The position numbers were made by a program, and so were the translations under genes. The notes below the pieces were generated by a model. It was not told the origin of the DNA. It searched no databases and saw only the letters and a list, made by a program, of their open reading frames with translations. From contig JAYKAV010003060.1 of the NCBI GenBank assembly GCA_035582835.1, forward strand, positions 8,852-72,851: a DNA stretch of 64,000 bases, written 5' to 3'. Below, piece by piece: positions 1 through 38,285 of the stretch (its first letter is position 1; each line of letters starts with the position of its first letter). The DNA is from Phoebastria nigripes (Eukaryota; Chordata; Aves; Procellariiformes; Diomedeidae).

Positions 1-905
1 AAAAAAAAAAAAAAAAAAAAAAAAAAGCAACATGGCAAGCAAAAGCTGAATTAGTGGTTTGATTGGGTTTGCATATGTGCACGGCTGTAATACCCAGTAC
101 AGTAGTTATTTCTGGTAGAACTCAGAGCCCTGCTTGTTAAGTTGTCTGACAGGTGTTTGTATGTTCCATACCTAATGTCTGCTTCAGAATTCAACCAAAA
201 TTCAATAAAAATAAAAGTTAGCCTGTTTACAAGTAATGGTCTTGGGAGAAAATAAATTATTGATGTTAAAGTTATGGTGACCTGCTTTTCAAGAAGAGCT
301 GTTTGTTGGTCCTGTATTAATAAAATAAAATTTTAAAAAGGCAAATTTGAGCTGGTTATAATCTTTTTCTCTATTCTGTGAAGCTGCTTACTGGTTCCCA
401 GCTTCACCCTATACTCTTATAGAGATTGCTCAACTGATCTCTGTATTCAAATTAAGACCACCATGCATGTCCTATCTTTGTTGTCCTTCCCTGTGCAATG
501 AGCCATAGTAGTCCTGCTGCATTTCTAACAGTCTTGTGGTCTAGAACACACATCCTTACAGTTTTCTGTGTTTACCTCTGAATGGAAAGAACAGAAGGTA
601 CTGAGCACACAGTAGATGCAGCTCCTAAGGATAAATCAGTTGATAGCAGAAAACGTTGTCTGCTGAGTTTGCTGCACAGTTGAGCTGTAACATGAGCAAG
701 GAGCAGAAGTAGGCTGCATGGCTGTTACTGTACTAGGATCAGAAGCGCACGTGTTATGTGGGGTAGTATTGATGGGACTACAACTTTGAAGGGTGTATGG
801 TGAACAAATCAGGTATGACTGCAAGGGGCAAAATGTGGCATCTGGAGTCAACGGTTTCTGATCTTGCCAAACATAAAAAATTATTTTTAATCTGTCTCTT
901 TTCAG
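1..905 (+). other. Probable last intron of a BCAP29-like gene
   Basis: AT-rich DNA that opens with a 26-base A run and ends at a good acceptor (pyrimidine-rich tract, then TTTTCAG at 899-905). I see no exon in it. The open frames here are short and resemble no family I know. It is assigned as intron only because of the terminal exon that follows. Confidence 0.5.
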
Positions 906-944
906 GACAGTTTAAATGAAGCAGAAGACAAGAAGGACCTGTAG
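906..944 (+). CDS. BCAP29: Last coding exon of BCAP29-like ER membrane protein (partial gene)
   Basis: After the acceptor at 905, thirteen codons read DSLNEAEDKKDL and then TAG. The BCAP29/BCAP31 family are ER membrane proteins with a cytosolic coiled coil, involved in export of membrane proteins and in apoptosis signalling. They end in a dilysine KKXX retrieval signal; here KKDL has lysines at -4 and -3. From memory, the human BCAP29 tail has the same arrangement, with an exon joint just before a D-x-L-x tail. In human, BCAP29 is the upstream neighbour of SLC26A4 on the same strand, which fits. The rest of the gene lies left of the window. The peptide is short, so the call rests on motif, splice site, reading frame and synteny together. 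Confidence 0.68.
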   Translation, partial: DSLNEAEDKKDL

Positions 945-1795
945 GTGCATCTAAGACGGATGGCATTGGTACAGTTGCTTCGATGTGAAAAGCCTTGTGC
1001 TGTTTAGGCTCCTGATGCATATCTGAAACAAAACTTGATTTTTCTGAAAAGCACATGNACTGCAGGTCACTATTCAGATTCCTCTAATATATCCTGGTTG
1101 CCAAAATATTCTCTGTTGCAAATAAAATGTTAAGTGGCTTACCCGATTTACCATGGAGTTTGTCACTGCTCTTGTGAGGAGAAACTCGAAAATCTTTCAA
1201 TTCCATCTGGAGCAACTTGACTGTTCTCCAAGCTTTTGCCTTCCAGAATGGTAACAGATCATGGACCATTTGCTTGNAGCATTTGAGTGAGGTTGTATAT
1301 CACGCTATATCATAAAAACACAATTACCTAAACCTCCTTTGCAAAACCTGTTTGGAGTCTTCAAAAATTCAGTTACCAGTGTGTTGAAGAAGGCTGAAAG
1401 CTTTTCATCAGCCTTTCCACTTCAGTGGAAAATTGAATGACAATCAAAGGAAAATAAATAAAGAGGGAAAACTGCATTTCTAAATCCATCTCACTAGCTT
1501 GTGACTTTCACTTAGCCACATGGATGAGTGTATTTTAACAAATAATATTTTGCATGCCTCTGGTTTATTTTTCTTTAATATATTGGGTTATTTCAATTTT
1601 CATAACCAAAGTTTTGGGTTAGTTGGTATTAACAGTCTGTATTTTTAAACTGTTTACATCTGTTTACTCTGTATGTGCCACCTAACTTCTTTTGCCTTGC
1701 TAAGTAAAAATTCTTTTTAAATGTAGATAGTTGGGTTTGTTTTGTTTTGTTTTCATGGATACGATACCTCGAATAAATGTGCACTGTTTTGCATA
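945..1795 (+). other. BCAP29: Likely BCAP29 3' UTR
   Basis: Sequence after the TAG. AATAAA hexamers occur at 1121-1126 and near 1453. A better candidate is AATAAA at 1772-1777, followed by T/GT-rich DNA (about 1815-1850) like a downstream processing element. The 3' end is therefore placed near 1795, as an inference. Short antisense open frames at 1084-1269 and 778-1056 look spurious. Confidence 0.4.
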
Positions 1796-2359
1796 AGCCC
1801 TTTTTGGCATTCAGAAAGTTGTTCTGAGTTTCTTTTTTGTTAGTTGGTTCCAGTTTATATTTGAAAGTTGGATATGTTTGTTATATTAAAGGGATTGTTT
1901 AAGTTCGTGAGTTTCTGGGTTTATTCTTGTAAATCTCTCCCAATATACTATCTCATCAGAGTTAACAGGTATATACACAAAGAACAAAATACGCTTCTAA
2001 CTTGGTAATACTTAACTTTTCCTGGAAATACAGCCTTCGTCATAGGGGTAGTTTTGATTGCTCTGGAAATAGGATTTGTTTAGCTTAGAATTTAAACATA
2101 GCATATTAAGTACTATAAAGCATATTAACATAGCATATTTAACAAGAATGCATATGTTTTTAAAAAATACTTCATCCTTGCTGAAGTAGTACAGAATGCG
2201 TTCTCAGAGATTCTATGACACTGGAGATTTGTTTATTCATATCAAAACTTCCAGGAAAAGCTACAGATTTTAATACCCACACACATACAGGTTTTGGTGA
2301 TGTAGTTGAATGCATCTTTTTTTTTTTTTTTTTTTTTTCCTCCTCCCTGCTATCTCCAG

Positions 2360-2401
2360 TCTGATCTAAAGACTATGGTTGGAAGCCTTCGAGGTATAAC
2401 A
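2360..2401 (+). other. Candidate 42-nt internal exon, unassigned
   Basis: A long T tract and CTCC-rich stretch lead to an acceptor (TCTCCAG, ending 2359). Then come 42 bases open only in frame 1 (SDLKTMVGSLRGIT) and a near-consensus donor (ACA|GTAAGT at 2402). The length is a multiple of three. It could be an alternative 3' exon of the BCAP29 transcript or an exon of a non-coding RNA. It could also be chance. Confidence 0.3.
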
Positions 2402-5184
2402 GTAAGTACTTTTTTTTTTTTTTAACAGAACTAAAAACTCACCTGTTTTTCTTACTTTAAGACCCAGAACAAAAGCAAACATTACTCACTTATTATTTAC
2501 TGTTGTTAATCATTAAATTTCAAGCATTTCTTCCTATAGTACAAGTAAATAATTAGCTAGATAATTAGAAACTTACAATGAAAGATGTCATGCACTGGAC
2601 TCTTCATCCCTAAAAATTTATCTTAGAAAAAATAACATGGAACAAAAATGAGTAGTTGTGAATGCACTGATAGTATCAATACTTCTCCTTGAGAAGGAAG
2701 TCCAAATGCGTTACAGTAATTTTTGCTGTAGAGCATGACTGAAGTGTGCAGGAGTGCATAGTGGTCTGTACTGCTCCCTCAGAAGTGGAAATGATGCCTG
2801 GTATTTTTAAACGTGCAACATTCATTCAACACGTGGTACTTGCACACTGCCCTCTCTAATTACATCAGTCACCTCAGCCTAGCAGCGTCCTGCTGGCTGC
2901 TTGGAATATGGGGATCTGCTTGTTGAGAGATCAAGGAGACAACAGCTTAAAACACAAAACCCTGTGTATCAGGCCACAGAGAATGTTTCCTTAATTAGAG
3001 ATTGGTTAAAACCCACAGACTTTCTACTTTGCCTCCAGTCATTTCTTCTGTCATGTCTGCTATTTGTATCACTTGCCAGGTTTCGCTGTCACAGAGTAGA
3101 ATATGACCATCATCATTTTTCTACTTGTCTGTTGTGGATGGTCACCCACATTTGACTGAGTTGTGTTATCACATGCTCAGCTCTTTGGAGTCCCAGATTT
3201 GTTCACATAAAAATAATCTTTTGTTACTCAGATTGAAAATATTTTGTAATATCTGCTTTGTAGAACTGTAGTCTTGGAAAGAACATGTTTCTTTTGTAAA
3301 ATTAGAAGTCTAAATAGTATATCTAGAAATTCCAGTAGATGGCAAGTCTTTCAGAATATTTTGCATTTGCATTGTTTCACAATACTTTATTCATGTTCAG
3401 AGCCTGCAGGAGTCTGGGTTGATGAACTTTAAGTACAGTTTTCTCGTTGATAATGTTTTAAGTTATGGTTGATATACAGGGAAAAAGTGAATCAAAACTT
3501 CATGTTTTTAACTCCTAATCTTTCAGGCTGTTTGGTCAGATTTTGGTCATGTTTGCCTGTTTTGTAGGAAAGAGCTGAAGAAAAAGTTAAATCTCCACTA
3601 ATACTGATGGAATCAAAATTACTTCCTGTACTCTTGTTTGACAGTTGATTTAATTCTGGGTATGTCCCCAGAAGTAAGAATTTAGAGCTCTTTATACTCT
3701 AAATAATGTCAAAGTAATTGTCGTTGTTTTGGAGCTTTTTTCCCCTCTTTTACAAAAGTAGGAATGTCCATTTTCAGTATTTTGGTGGAGAAGCATAGGA
3801 GAGAGTATTAATTCTAAAAATATTTGCACAGGTTTAATTGATAGTAGCTATTGAGATATGTTGAAAAAAAATTGAGATGTGTTTTCATGTTTTTTTTCAT
3901 AAACCCCTTTTTCTGCTGAGTCAAGAAAGCAGTGAGGTCATGGTGGGTGCATGAGAACTGACCTGAATATTAATAGACCTAACTACATGCTTCAGTGTTT
4001 CCTTAAATGAAAGCACCCTTAGCTAAGCAGNATGTTTTTCCCTTTTTCTATTTTTGCAACAAACATCTGATAATATATCTTCTTTAATAACATAAACTGT
4101 GCACAGTCTTTTCTGAAAATGTACTCTTGCATTAGCACTACCTGTATTTGCTGCCACAGTAGACCCTAGCTACATAGCCTCATTGAAAAGACACTGTGCT
4201 TTCCTAGCTTGTTTTGAAGGGTGAAAGTTCTGGTTTTTACTTGGCATTGGAATAATATTTAAGTTTGGTTTTCCAAATGTGAAGTTATTGTAGAAGTATT
4301 ACACAACTGCCTCAGTTCTCAAGTGTTCCTTGAAATAGTGAATTTACTTTGTAAGCTCTTTGGGACAGAAACCCTCATTTTGCCTTGCCTTTGGACAGTG
4401 CTTATCCCAGTGGCAACTGTAATATGGGTCCCGATGCAACCTGATACAAATCATTTTATAGATGGAGTTAAGTTGGAAAATCAGCTCTCAGTTATGTCTT
4501 TCCAGTCCTCCAGTACTCTGTGCTGAATATTGCTGCGTACATTAATTGTGTAAGGTCTAAAAACATAGTTCTGGAACTGAGCATCCCCAGTTCAGGAATA
4601 ATGTGGAATATTTTATTTTCTATGATAAAATGTAATACTTGCATTTCGTTCTTGAGGCAATGTGCAAATAGGGACAGGCATTGCAAGGTGTATTTGTGAA
4701 GAAAACAAGAGTCCCTCTAGTTTTGTGTCCATCACTCTGAAATACAATTGTAGTCCATAGCAAATTCCTATTATCATCCGCAAGTGCAAGTCTGCCCTAA
4801 AATGTTGCTATTCCATCTCCAGCTTTGGGGGAGCTGAGTGGAGGAGGGAGCAGGCTGCCTACAGACCAGGACTATATATGCTAGAGGATTCCCTTCTGAA
4901 CTCTACCAAGGCGGTCTCAGTCTACACCAACACAACCAAGTCTGGGATGTTCAGATTCCCAAACACATGGGTGCACCAGGGTTTAGCAAGTGGGAGCCTA
5001 CCCCCTATGTTTAGTGACTAGGGGAAGTTAGATACTAGCACCAGCATGTCCGTTGGAAGTGAGGAGATACCAAAAGCCAGCTACTAAGGAAAATGAAAAT
5101 GGGAAGCATCTCTCAAAACTCATTTGTCTGGAAATTGGATACCAATTGCAGCTGTGCTAAAAGCATGTCTGCAAGACTTGCAGG

Positions 5185-5262
5185 TTAAGCTATGACTATT
5201 TAAGTCATAGCTTAAATTCTTTCCTTTATTCTGCTGCCTGAGATCAGACTGTGTAGTCTGAT
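5185..5262. repeat. Two adjacent perfect inverted repeats
   Basis: Hairpin 1 has 13-base arms (5185-5197 and 5203-5215, TTAAGCTATGACT and its complement) around a 5-base loop. Hairpin 2 has 8-base arms (5243-5250 and 5255-5262, ATCAGACT and its complement) around GTGT. Both are exact. No coding or known repeat context explains them. Confidence 0.6.
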
Positions 5263-8194
5263 TGGGCTTACTCTTCTCTTTGAAAACACAGCCAGAAGTT
5301 TTAGTGATAATTGTGTTATATCAAGTAGCTTAATAGCTGCTCACCTAGAAAGTGAGACCATGTTCTACATCTTACTTAGCCTGAGGTTTAAACCCATATT
5401 CCTGTGACTATGGAAGAAGAAACTGTGTTGGCTGGGAAGGTGCCAAACTACTCCTTTCCTTTTGAGTTTAAGACATGGTACAGNAAAGAGACAATGTGAG
5501 AGGAAGGAAGAGAGGGACTGTTATTTTTGGCCAGTAAGGACAAAATCTTAGGCTTTGATTCTTCTCCAGACATGAGTTAGGCATTTAGAGTTAAGGACTT
5601 GGGAATAGAGCATACAGTGATACTGTAAGCAGGGACTTGGAAACAGGCTGTGTATCCATCCTAGGTTGTTTATCTCATACCAAGTACAAAATGAACATGA
5701 TCAAAGTAGGAAATAGTAAAAATAATAAGGTGAACAAAAGGATTTAGAAGACTGATGTAGATTTCAAGCTAACAAAACCAGAAAAAAAAAGCCTGCCTTC
5801 TGGCTTGAAGGGATAGTGTTCCAGGGGAAGGGGATGCTACGCAGGGCAGCATCCTGACCGGGGTCAGCAACGTCACTGTTTAGAAACTCATTGCTTCTGA
5901 TTTCACACATATCTGTCNCTGTGTATAGGATCCATTCTGAGCTAGGGTTTGCATTCTTTATCCTCTTCCTCGAATAATTTTCTTCTTAAATACTGCTAAG
6001 TGCATTGTGTTACATAGATGGAGCTTTTTTTTCTTGAAACCTCTTGTCCTCAAACATGCATACTTCTGTCCTGCCAATATGCATGGTCCTACAGAGTTCG
6101 CATCTGTACATCATCTGCTGAGGATCCTACAGCATCTCATCACCTGTGAGATGCTGAACCTCAGAGTTCAACTCAGCCAAACACAGGCTGCAGGAGACGA
6201 ATTTGCAAGGAGTGTGAGTTACAGTCAATTCAGATTCTTCTGACTCTGGTCTTCCTGTGTTAATTGCCATGTTCAGTATGACTTTTTTTCTTCTTGGTAT
6301 CACCCAGCTCTCTTCTAAAATCATAGTTATATGAATAATAAGATAATAGTTTTGTGGGAATTCTGGGAGAGAAGAATACATAATACACATCCAGTCCTGA
6401 AAATTGAGTTTATGTTCTATGTTTTACGTGTAGGGCATCTATGTTGGGTTCCTGCAAATGTTTTTGCTGCTATTATTCTTTGCTTTAATGATTAACCTAG
6501 AAGCCATTATACCTTCTGGAGTCATTTCATTCTCTTTGTGTTAATTTTAGAACCTAAGAAGATGTTACCACAACAGCTTTTTGAAGTTAGATTTCAAAAC
6601 TACTTTTCATGCTACTCCGTTTTTATCAGGAGTGGATTCTAACTCAGTAGATTACTCAGTTTTGATGCCAGCTCAGTTTTCTGTATGTNCTTTAGTATAT
6701 GTCTAACTGAGTCAAGCTACTATTCTGTTTCCAACATTAATTCCATTTCCCTGTAGTATCATCTGCTAGCAAAAAAATCTGAAAGCTTTCCCACTCTGGA
6801 GTGAGTAACATTTACATAAGACCACTTTCCTTAAAACACAAAGTCCTACCCCTAGACATTAACTGTCAGCATTTACTCACTCCAGTGCCGTGCTTATGAG
6901 CTTCTACAAAACTTTACTCTGTTTAGGAAGCTGGCTGTTTTGCTGCCTGAAACAACATTGCTCAGATCAACGCATTTCAGCAGTTTACCTAGACATTTCT
7001 TATAGTACACCAGCAGGGGAAGCCTGTTGCAGAATTAGAAAGCCTGAACTGTGTTACACTATGAAATGGACTTCCAGCAAGTAGCTTCTGTCCAGTTTAG
7101 CAATGTTGGCTTCAACATGCCTGAAGTTAGGACTATGCTAAAATGCTTTGAAACCAAAGCCATCGACAATATCCACACCTGAGTGGTTCATTGAACAAAT
7201 ATTTTGCTTGATGCAGTACCCTCGGCACCTCTTTGGTGTTAGTTGAAACATTGGCACTGATTCTGATTTCGAAATGTCTCCTGGGGTGAGGAGGACACAT
7301 GCTTCGTTTCACTCCTGCAAGATCTTTGCTAGGTTGTCCTCCATACGTAACATGGAAGAGTAGCAATGTAGCCAGCAGTACTCGGCATGCAGGGTTGACT
7401 TTTTCAGCCCCAGTCTTATCTCTAATCCTAAATTACAGCAGGGCTGCCAAGGACTTCATTGCTTCCAACCCTCCTTGGGCAAACTAGAAGCTGCAGCTGC
7501 GGGCCACCTTCTGTCATTTCAGGTGTGACACAAAGAGCCGGTAGGCTCTGAACCACTTCTGCTTCCCACCAAGGCGGCTGGGTGAGCCCAAGGGGCAGTT
7601 CAGAGAGCAGATGCAGTTTATTAGGCATTTGTATCTCTGCGTGGAGCCAATTCCCAAAGCTTGGATCATGGAATGCAGCAGGGCTTTGGAAACTCAGAGG
7701 AGGTTTCCGTGTGGGCCAAGCCGTGCGTGGAGCGGCTAGTCCTATCTTGTCCCCTTGGGCTCATCTTAACAGGGAGCACTTTCGCAGGCCCCTGTTGGGC
7801 AGATGGCTCCTCAGGGCAGCCAGTGAAGGGGGACGAGACCATCCACCTGTCGGCAGGGTTCGTGTGCGTGCAGAGAGCCCCGCTCCACACACAGGAGAGT
7901 GATTCCCGCCGACAATGACCCTCATCCCGCGCTGTCCCCGGGCGGCATGCCTGCCGGGCGGCCGGCTCTGAAATGCAGCTTCCCGCCCCGAGGGGACGGG
8001 AGGTGCCGGGGGAGGGGGGGGTGGTGGCCGCCGCGGGGCTGGGAGGGTCGCTCCGGGGAGAGCCGGCCCGGGGCAGGGCTTGCGAGGGGGCCATCGGGGC
8101 CGGAGGGGGAGGGCGGACGGAGGCGTCGCCCGGGCCAGCCCGGAGCCGGGTCTCTCTGTTTCCCCATAAATAAAGCGCCCGGCCGCGACCGGCC

Positions 8195-8260
8195 GTATAG
8201 ATGCCGCTGTGGCGGGAGCGGCTCGCCCTGCCCCACGCCGGAGAGCGGGCGCGGGCGCAG
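8195..8260 (+). other. SLC26A4: Presumed non-coding exon 1 of SLC26A4
   Basis: Human SLC26A4 has a non-coding exon 1 and its ATG in exon 2. Here a donor (CGCAG|GTAGAG) at 8261 and an acceptor (CCTCCGCCTCAG, ending 8455) bracket a 195-base intron before the ATG exon. The 5' end is a guess from the TATA-like box; the donor is better supported. Confidence 0.45.
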
Positions 8261-8463
8261 GTAGAGCCGTCGGCGGCCTGGACGGCGGCGGGGGCCCCGT
8301 CTGAGCGGCCGCTTCAGGACGCGGACAGCTCTGCGCCGCGGGGCCGAGCCGCGCCCCGGGCTGAGGGGCGGCGGGCGGCCGGGTGAGCCGGCGGCGCGGG
8401 CGGCGGGCCGCCAGGGGGTGCCGGCGCGGGCGCTGCTCTCTGCCCTCCGCCTCAGGCGGGGCC

Positions 8464-33826
<25,363 letters not shown>

Positions 33827-36765
33827 AGACGGACTGCTGGTACTGTCTCACCTGTGAACTCACAGCAATATTTATGCACCAGTACTATATAAGCATTTTC
33901 TGCAATGAAACCAATCTTTGCACTTGAAGAAAACCCTGATTGTTTGTCTGAATGATACAGATCTCTAGAAATCTCCAAATTTTAGCTAACATTATCCCAG
34001 AAATATTCTGGACCTTGATTCAGCAAGCACTTTTCGATATGATATATTGACTAAAAAAATCAGAAGACAATTACGAAAGATGTACTCAGTTTTGGGACTA
34101 GTCAGGCAGAAGGTGCATTACACTGTTTTATCAGTGTGTACAGGATGAAAAGCTGCTTTGTGTTCTGCCCAGGAGAGTTGAAGAGACCAAAATCTTTGGA
34201 TGGCAGGCCTTTTGTTCTGTATTTGCACAATGCCTAGTGAGAGGGCAGGAGTTCTAGCTGGCCAAGGCTTTGCAATTCCAGAACATTAGTGTGAGCATAC
34301 ATGCTAACAAGTCTTGAAAAATGTATTGTGATCATTTTTTCCAAGCAATTCCTTAAATTGCTGCAGGTTGTTAGTTAACTGAAACAGGTGACAGGTGAAA
34401 CAGTCACATGAACAGAAAACNGCACTGAACTACTATAAAACTTCAAATAGGATAAGTTTCAATAGAAAAGACCCTTGGATATGGGTTCATTAGTTCTGTA
34501 TTAATCCCATTGTAGCAAATCATTCACTACTATCCATGATCGTCCCTAAAATGAAGTATACACAGAAGATTATTTTGGCTAGGTTACATATCTTTCAAGA
34601 GGCAGATCATGACATAAATTAGATTAACGAAAACCTTAGTCCCCAAGTACTTAATGGAATCTGTAGAACAGGCTGCTACTGAGTGCAAGTAAGAAAGTCA
34701 GAATGTGACCTAGTATAGAGGTTTGTTGTTTTTTTTTTTTTAAATGGAATATAGGAGTTTATTTAGTTTAATGAATAGTTATATTTTTATATAGCATATT
34801 TTTTTCTTTTAATAGTCTACATCAAACTGCTGCTGTTCTTTTACATTTGACAGTCCATAATGCACAAGTGCAATAATTTACAAAAGATAAAGGATTTGAC
34901 CTGCAAAACTTCAATCCTTACTTTAGGACTATATAAAATAGATACACAGGAAATCGATGTTCTTACTTTTCATGAAGAAGAAATGTGTTTTGATGGAAAA
35001 CAGACTGCTACCTTAAATTTTTTAGCACTACATTAATTTTTTAAATGGAAAAAACCCCTGCATGTTGAGGGAACAAATAGTAACAAAAGTGTAAGAAATG
35101 TCCAGGTATAAAATCCCTTTAAGTTTCACAATGTGGGCTAATTAGCTTCAGTATGTTCACATATTTAAGTCTCCTTTTTTGATTACATCAGTGAGGTTTT
35201 CCTATATCACACTGCACAGAGAAGATTTTTGCTGCAAGTAATGTTAGCGGAAAATCTCAGGTGAAAAGCTAAGCACTAAATAAATTATTCTGTCCTAAGG
35301 ACCTGAGTGAACTCCATCAAAATCAATGAAAAAAATCCTGTAACCTTCAGTCAGTTGGACAGTATCTTACACAGTAGGTAACAGCACCAGACTGACATCT
35401 TTATTCTCTAATTAAGGCAAAAACTTCAGTCCTCGTGACAGTCAGTGAAGTTTCTCATTTCAAATGCAATACAGGCTTGAGCCTAGATGGTATTGATGTT
35501 CCAGTCCAAGCCAGCAAAAACGCAGGTTTGTATTTACAAATAGACATATGCCACTTCTATGTCAGATTGGCATCTCCACAAGCTGAGAATTAGGCATGTG
35601 TTTAAGCAGCAAATCAGACTGATCTGCACCTCCTCAGATGGGAGTACTAATTTCTATTTGCACTAATGCTTAGGCTCAGGCTGCAATTTGACAATTCACG
35701 CTTTTAGCGCTACCTGTCCTCATTCTCTCCCCTTCCATTCACCAGCCTAATGCAGGAGGTTGGCACTTCTGCCCCATTACTGACAAAACTTTCCTATCGG
35801 GCCATGGCCCCAGCTTACATTAACCTGAACATGAGCCACTGTTGCCAGTGCACACAGCACATATAGCGATGAAGGACAAGGCCAGTAACATGCTTCTCAG
35901 AAGCTGTACTGCTTTTCTAAAGTGGATGTACATTTTATGTAAAAAGTAAAAGTAAAATATTCTACCTGGGACTGATAAGTGAGCTTTCAGCTAATTTTTA
36001 TGCAGAACACATACTATTGTAAAGATGTTCTAAAAAATGATAGCAGTGGATTTTTTTTTTCCCCAAGAGAACATCTGCACTGTGAAGTTTGAGTATAGAT
36101 TCTTGCTTGACAGAAATGAGGGCTTATGTTATTTTTTGAACCTTCTCCAGTTCTTGTCCATACAGGTACTTAGAAAAAGCAATTAAATACTCAACAGTCT
36201 TCCAGTTTCCTTTCCAAATATGACATTTGAGNTAGAATTAATTGTGATAAAATATGATGCAATGCACTTATTCTTGGCCCACATATTTCTTCAAGGCATG
36301 GTTTTATTTGTTCTTAATTTAACTGGCACAAAATATTCAAGTTTTCCTGAAAAGCAGCATTGCACACGAAGCCTACAGTTACACAGAACGGTAAGAGGTA
36401 ACATGCAGAAGGCGTTCAAATACCTTTCTCAGTGGGTCAGGGGGTATGTGCTTCTTAATTTTCTATCTGTGTATCCATCAAAATTAAGGATACCAAAATA
36501 ATGGATTTTGCAATGAAACTAAAATTCTATACAATTTCGTACTAATTTAAACATCCATAAGTAATGCAGCTAGACGTGCTTATCTTTTTCCAGTAGAATG
36601 AAGAAGTGATATTTTTGTATGCATTTTGAGTATTACTATTCTGTCTTTGCATGTCAGGTATTAAATTTGGAGATACATTTTAAGTTTTTTACCCTTTTAA
36701 AAAGCTGCATTTTAAAAGTAATTGTATTCATTAATTAGAAAATAAAAGTTGTGCATACTGCTCCA
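33827..36765 (+). other. SLC26A4: SLC26A4 3' UTR
   Basis: AT-rich stretch of about 2.9 kb after the stop. AATAAA at 36741-36746, followed by T/G-rich DNA (TTTGTTTGTTTT near 36777), is the best poly(A) site. An earlier AATAAA lies at 35279-35284. The length is comparable to the long human 3' UTR as I recall it. The end point is inferred. Confidence 0.6.
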
Positions 36766-37420
36766 TGCATCTCTATGTTTGTTTGTTTTAAAACTTAACT
36801 CTTTATGAATTCTTATTATGGGGAAATGAGGCATATTATGCAGGGATCAGTGTCACACTTCCCTTGGGCCTGCCTTCTGAGGAACAACAAAGACAAAAGG
36901 GAAAACCTGTTCTCTCCGCCTCATGGGGATAAAACAAGAAACATTAGGCTTAAATGGCAGCTTTTATACGTTAAGGCTATAATGAGAGACATTGTCTGTG
37001 GGGACACAAGATCCCAATCCTGGAGACTTTTAGTGAGACAGTCACCAATCTGAAGTGCTTGGAGTAGAGTTGCCCCTACCTTAGGGCTGTGGAAGGACTG
37101 CTTGAGGCCACCTTCTACCCTATAACCTATGATTTAATTGCATTTATATTCCTTCCCTTTCTTCAGTGCTATAGAAGCACTCTATAGAGACAGTATCCCA
37201 CTGAATTACACAGGATTTACAAAATGCTAAGTTTACGGCAATTACACAAAGTAGTCTCTTGAGGTAGCGAGCTCTATTGCTGTGAAGCTTTAGGGTGCAC
37301 TGGAGGCCCACTGTTCCAAGGCACTGGCATTTCTGTGGCCCCGATTGCCAGGAATCTGCCGTTTCCACGGTAAAACTTAAGGCTGATCATTAGCAGCTGA
37401 GAGCGCCCAGTGCGGTTTCA
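36766..37420. other. Intergenic DNA between SLC26A4 and CBLL1
   Basis: About 650 bases of unremarkable DNA before GC content rises. The open frame at 36805-37053 has no recognisable domain. Confidence 0.6.
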
Positions 37421-38272
37421 GATTTGTCCAATTTCTCGGAAGCCCGCACCATACAAAGCACCCTCCCACCAAGCCCGCGGGCAGGGCTGTCACGGCTCCT
37501 GAACAGAAAGATCCCTCTCATTTTTTATTTTACCCTTCTCCAAGAAGCCGCAGGGTCACGCCTCCTATTTCCAACTACTCTTCCCTGCTGCGGCTCCCAG
37601 GCCTTCCGAAGCCCGGCATCGCCCCGGCCACCCAGGCGGCAGCGCGTGTGAATTCCGCCCAGAGCGGCTGGACGCTGTTCCCAGCGGGGCAGGAGCCCCC
37701 AGAGCCCGGGGCGGGCCCCGAGGGGGACGCACAGCACACCCGCCAGCGCCGCCGCAGCCCGCGGGGCCTGACCGGAGCGCACAGAGACTCCCCACCTCCT
37801 CCGCGCCGCCGGGCAGCGCCGGGCAGGCCCGGTCACCCCGCGGCTCCCGGCAGGGCGGCGCCCCGGCCCGCCGCCATGGTGTCTGCGGGCGCCCCCCGGC
37901 TCCCGCCGCTCGCCGCAGTGCGCAGGCGCGGCGCCAGGCGGCACTACACCCCCCAGGGGGCAGCGGTCCGCCAGCCGCGATCCCGGCAGGCACTGCGGAA
38001 CTGCCGCGCCTTCCTCCCCGGCCTCGTCGCAGAGCCTGCCGGGAACGAGGGTCCCGCCGCGGCGCGGTGCGGCTCCGCTCCGCCGAGCTCCCCCGCGGAC
38101 TCTACCATGCCCTCACTGTCCTGCGGCGGCGCGGCCGCTCCACAGGCGCGCAGCGAGCGCGGCACCGCAAACACTTCCCCACTGCGCACTTTTTCACGCC
38201 CCCTCGCCGGTCTCCCGGCCGCTTCCGCTTCCGGCCGCACCCTTCCGCTCCCACAGTGCCCCGCGCCGAATC

Positions 38273-38285
38273 ATGGACCACAATG
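38273..38285 (+). CDS. CBLL1: CBLL1 exon 1, coding part (residues 1-5)
   Basis: ATGGACCACAATG followed by donor GTGAGG; it encodes MDHN plus one base. Human starts MDHT with the same joint. Confidence 0.95.

Larger units (their letters stand above)
1796..7889. other. Intergenic region between BCAP29 and SLC26A4
   Basis: AT-rich DNA of about 6.1 kb with no convincing gene. It holds T runs at about 2317-2338 and 2409-2422, a candidate small exon at 2360-2401, and a pair of perfect inverted repeats at 5185-5262. GC content rises from about 7.5 kb into the SLC26A4 CpG island. Open frames such as 2901-3155 and 6007-6243 have no recognisable domain. Confidence 0.6.
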
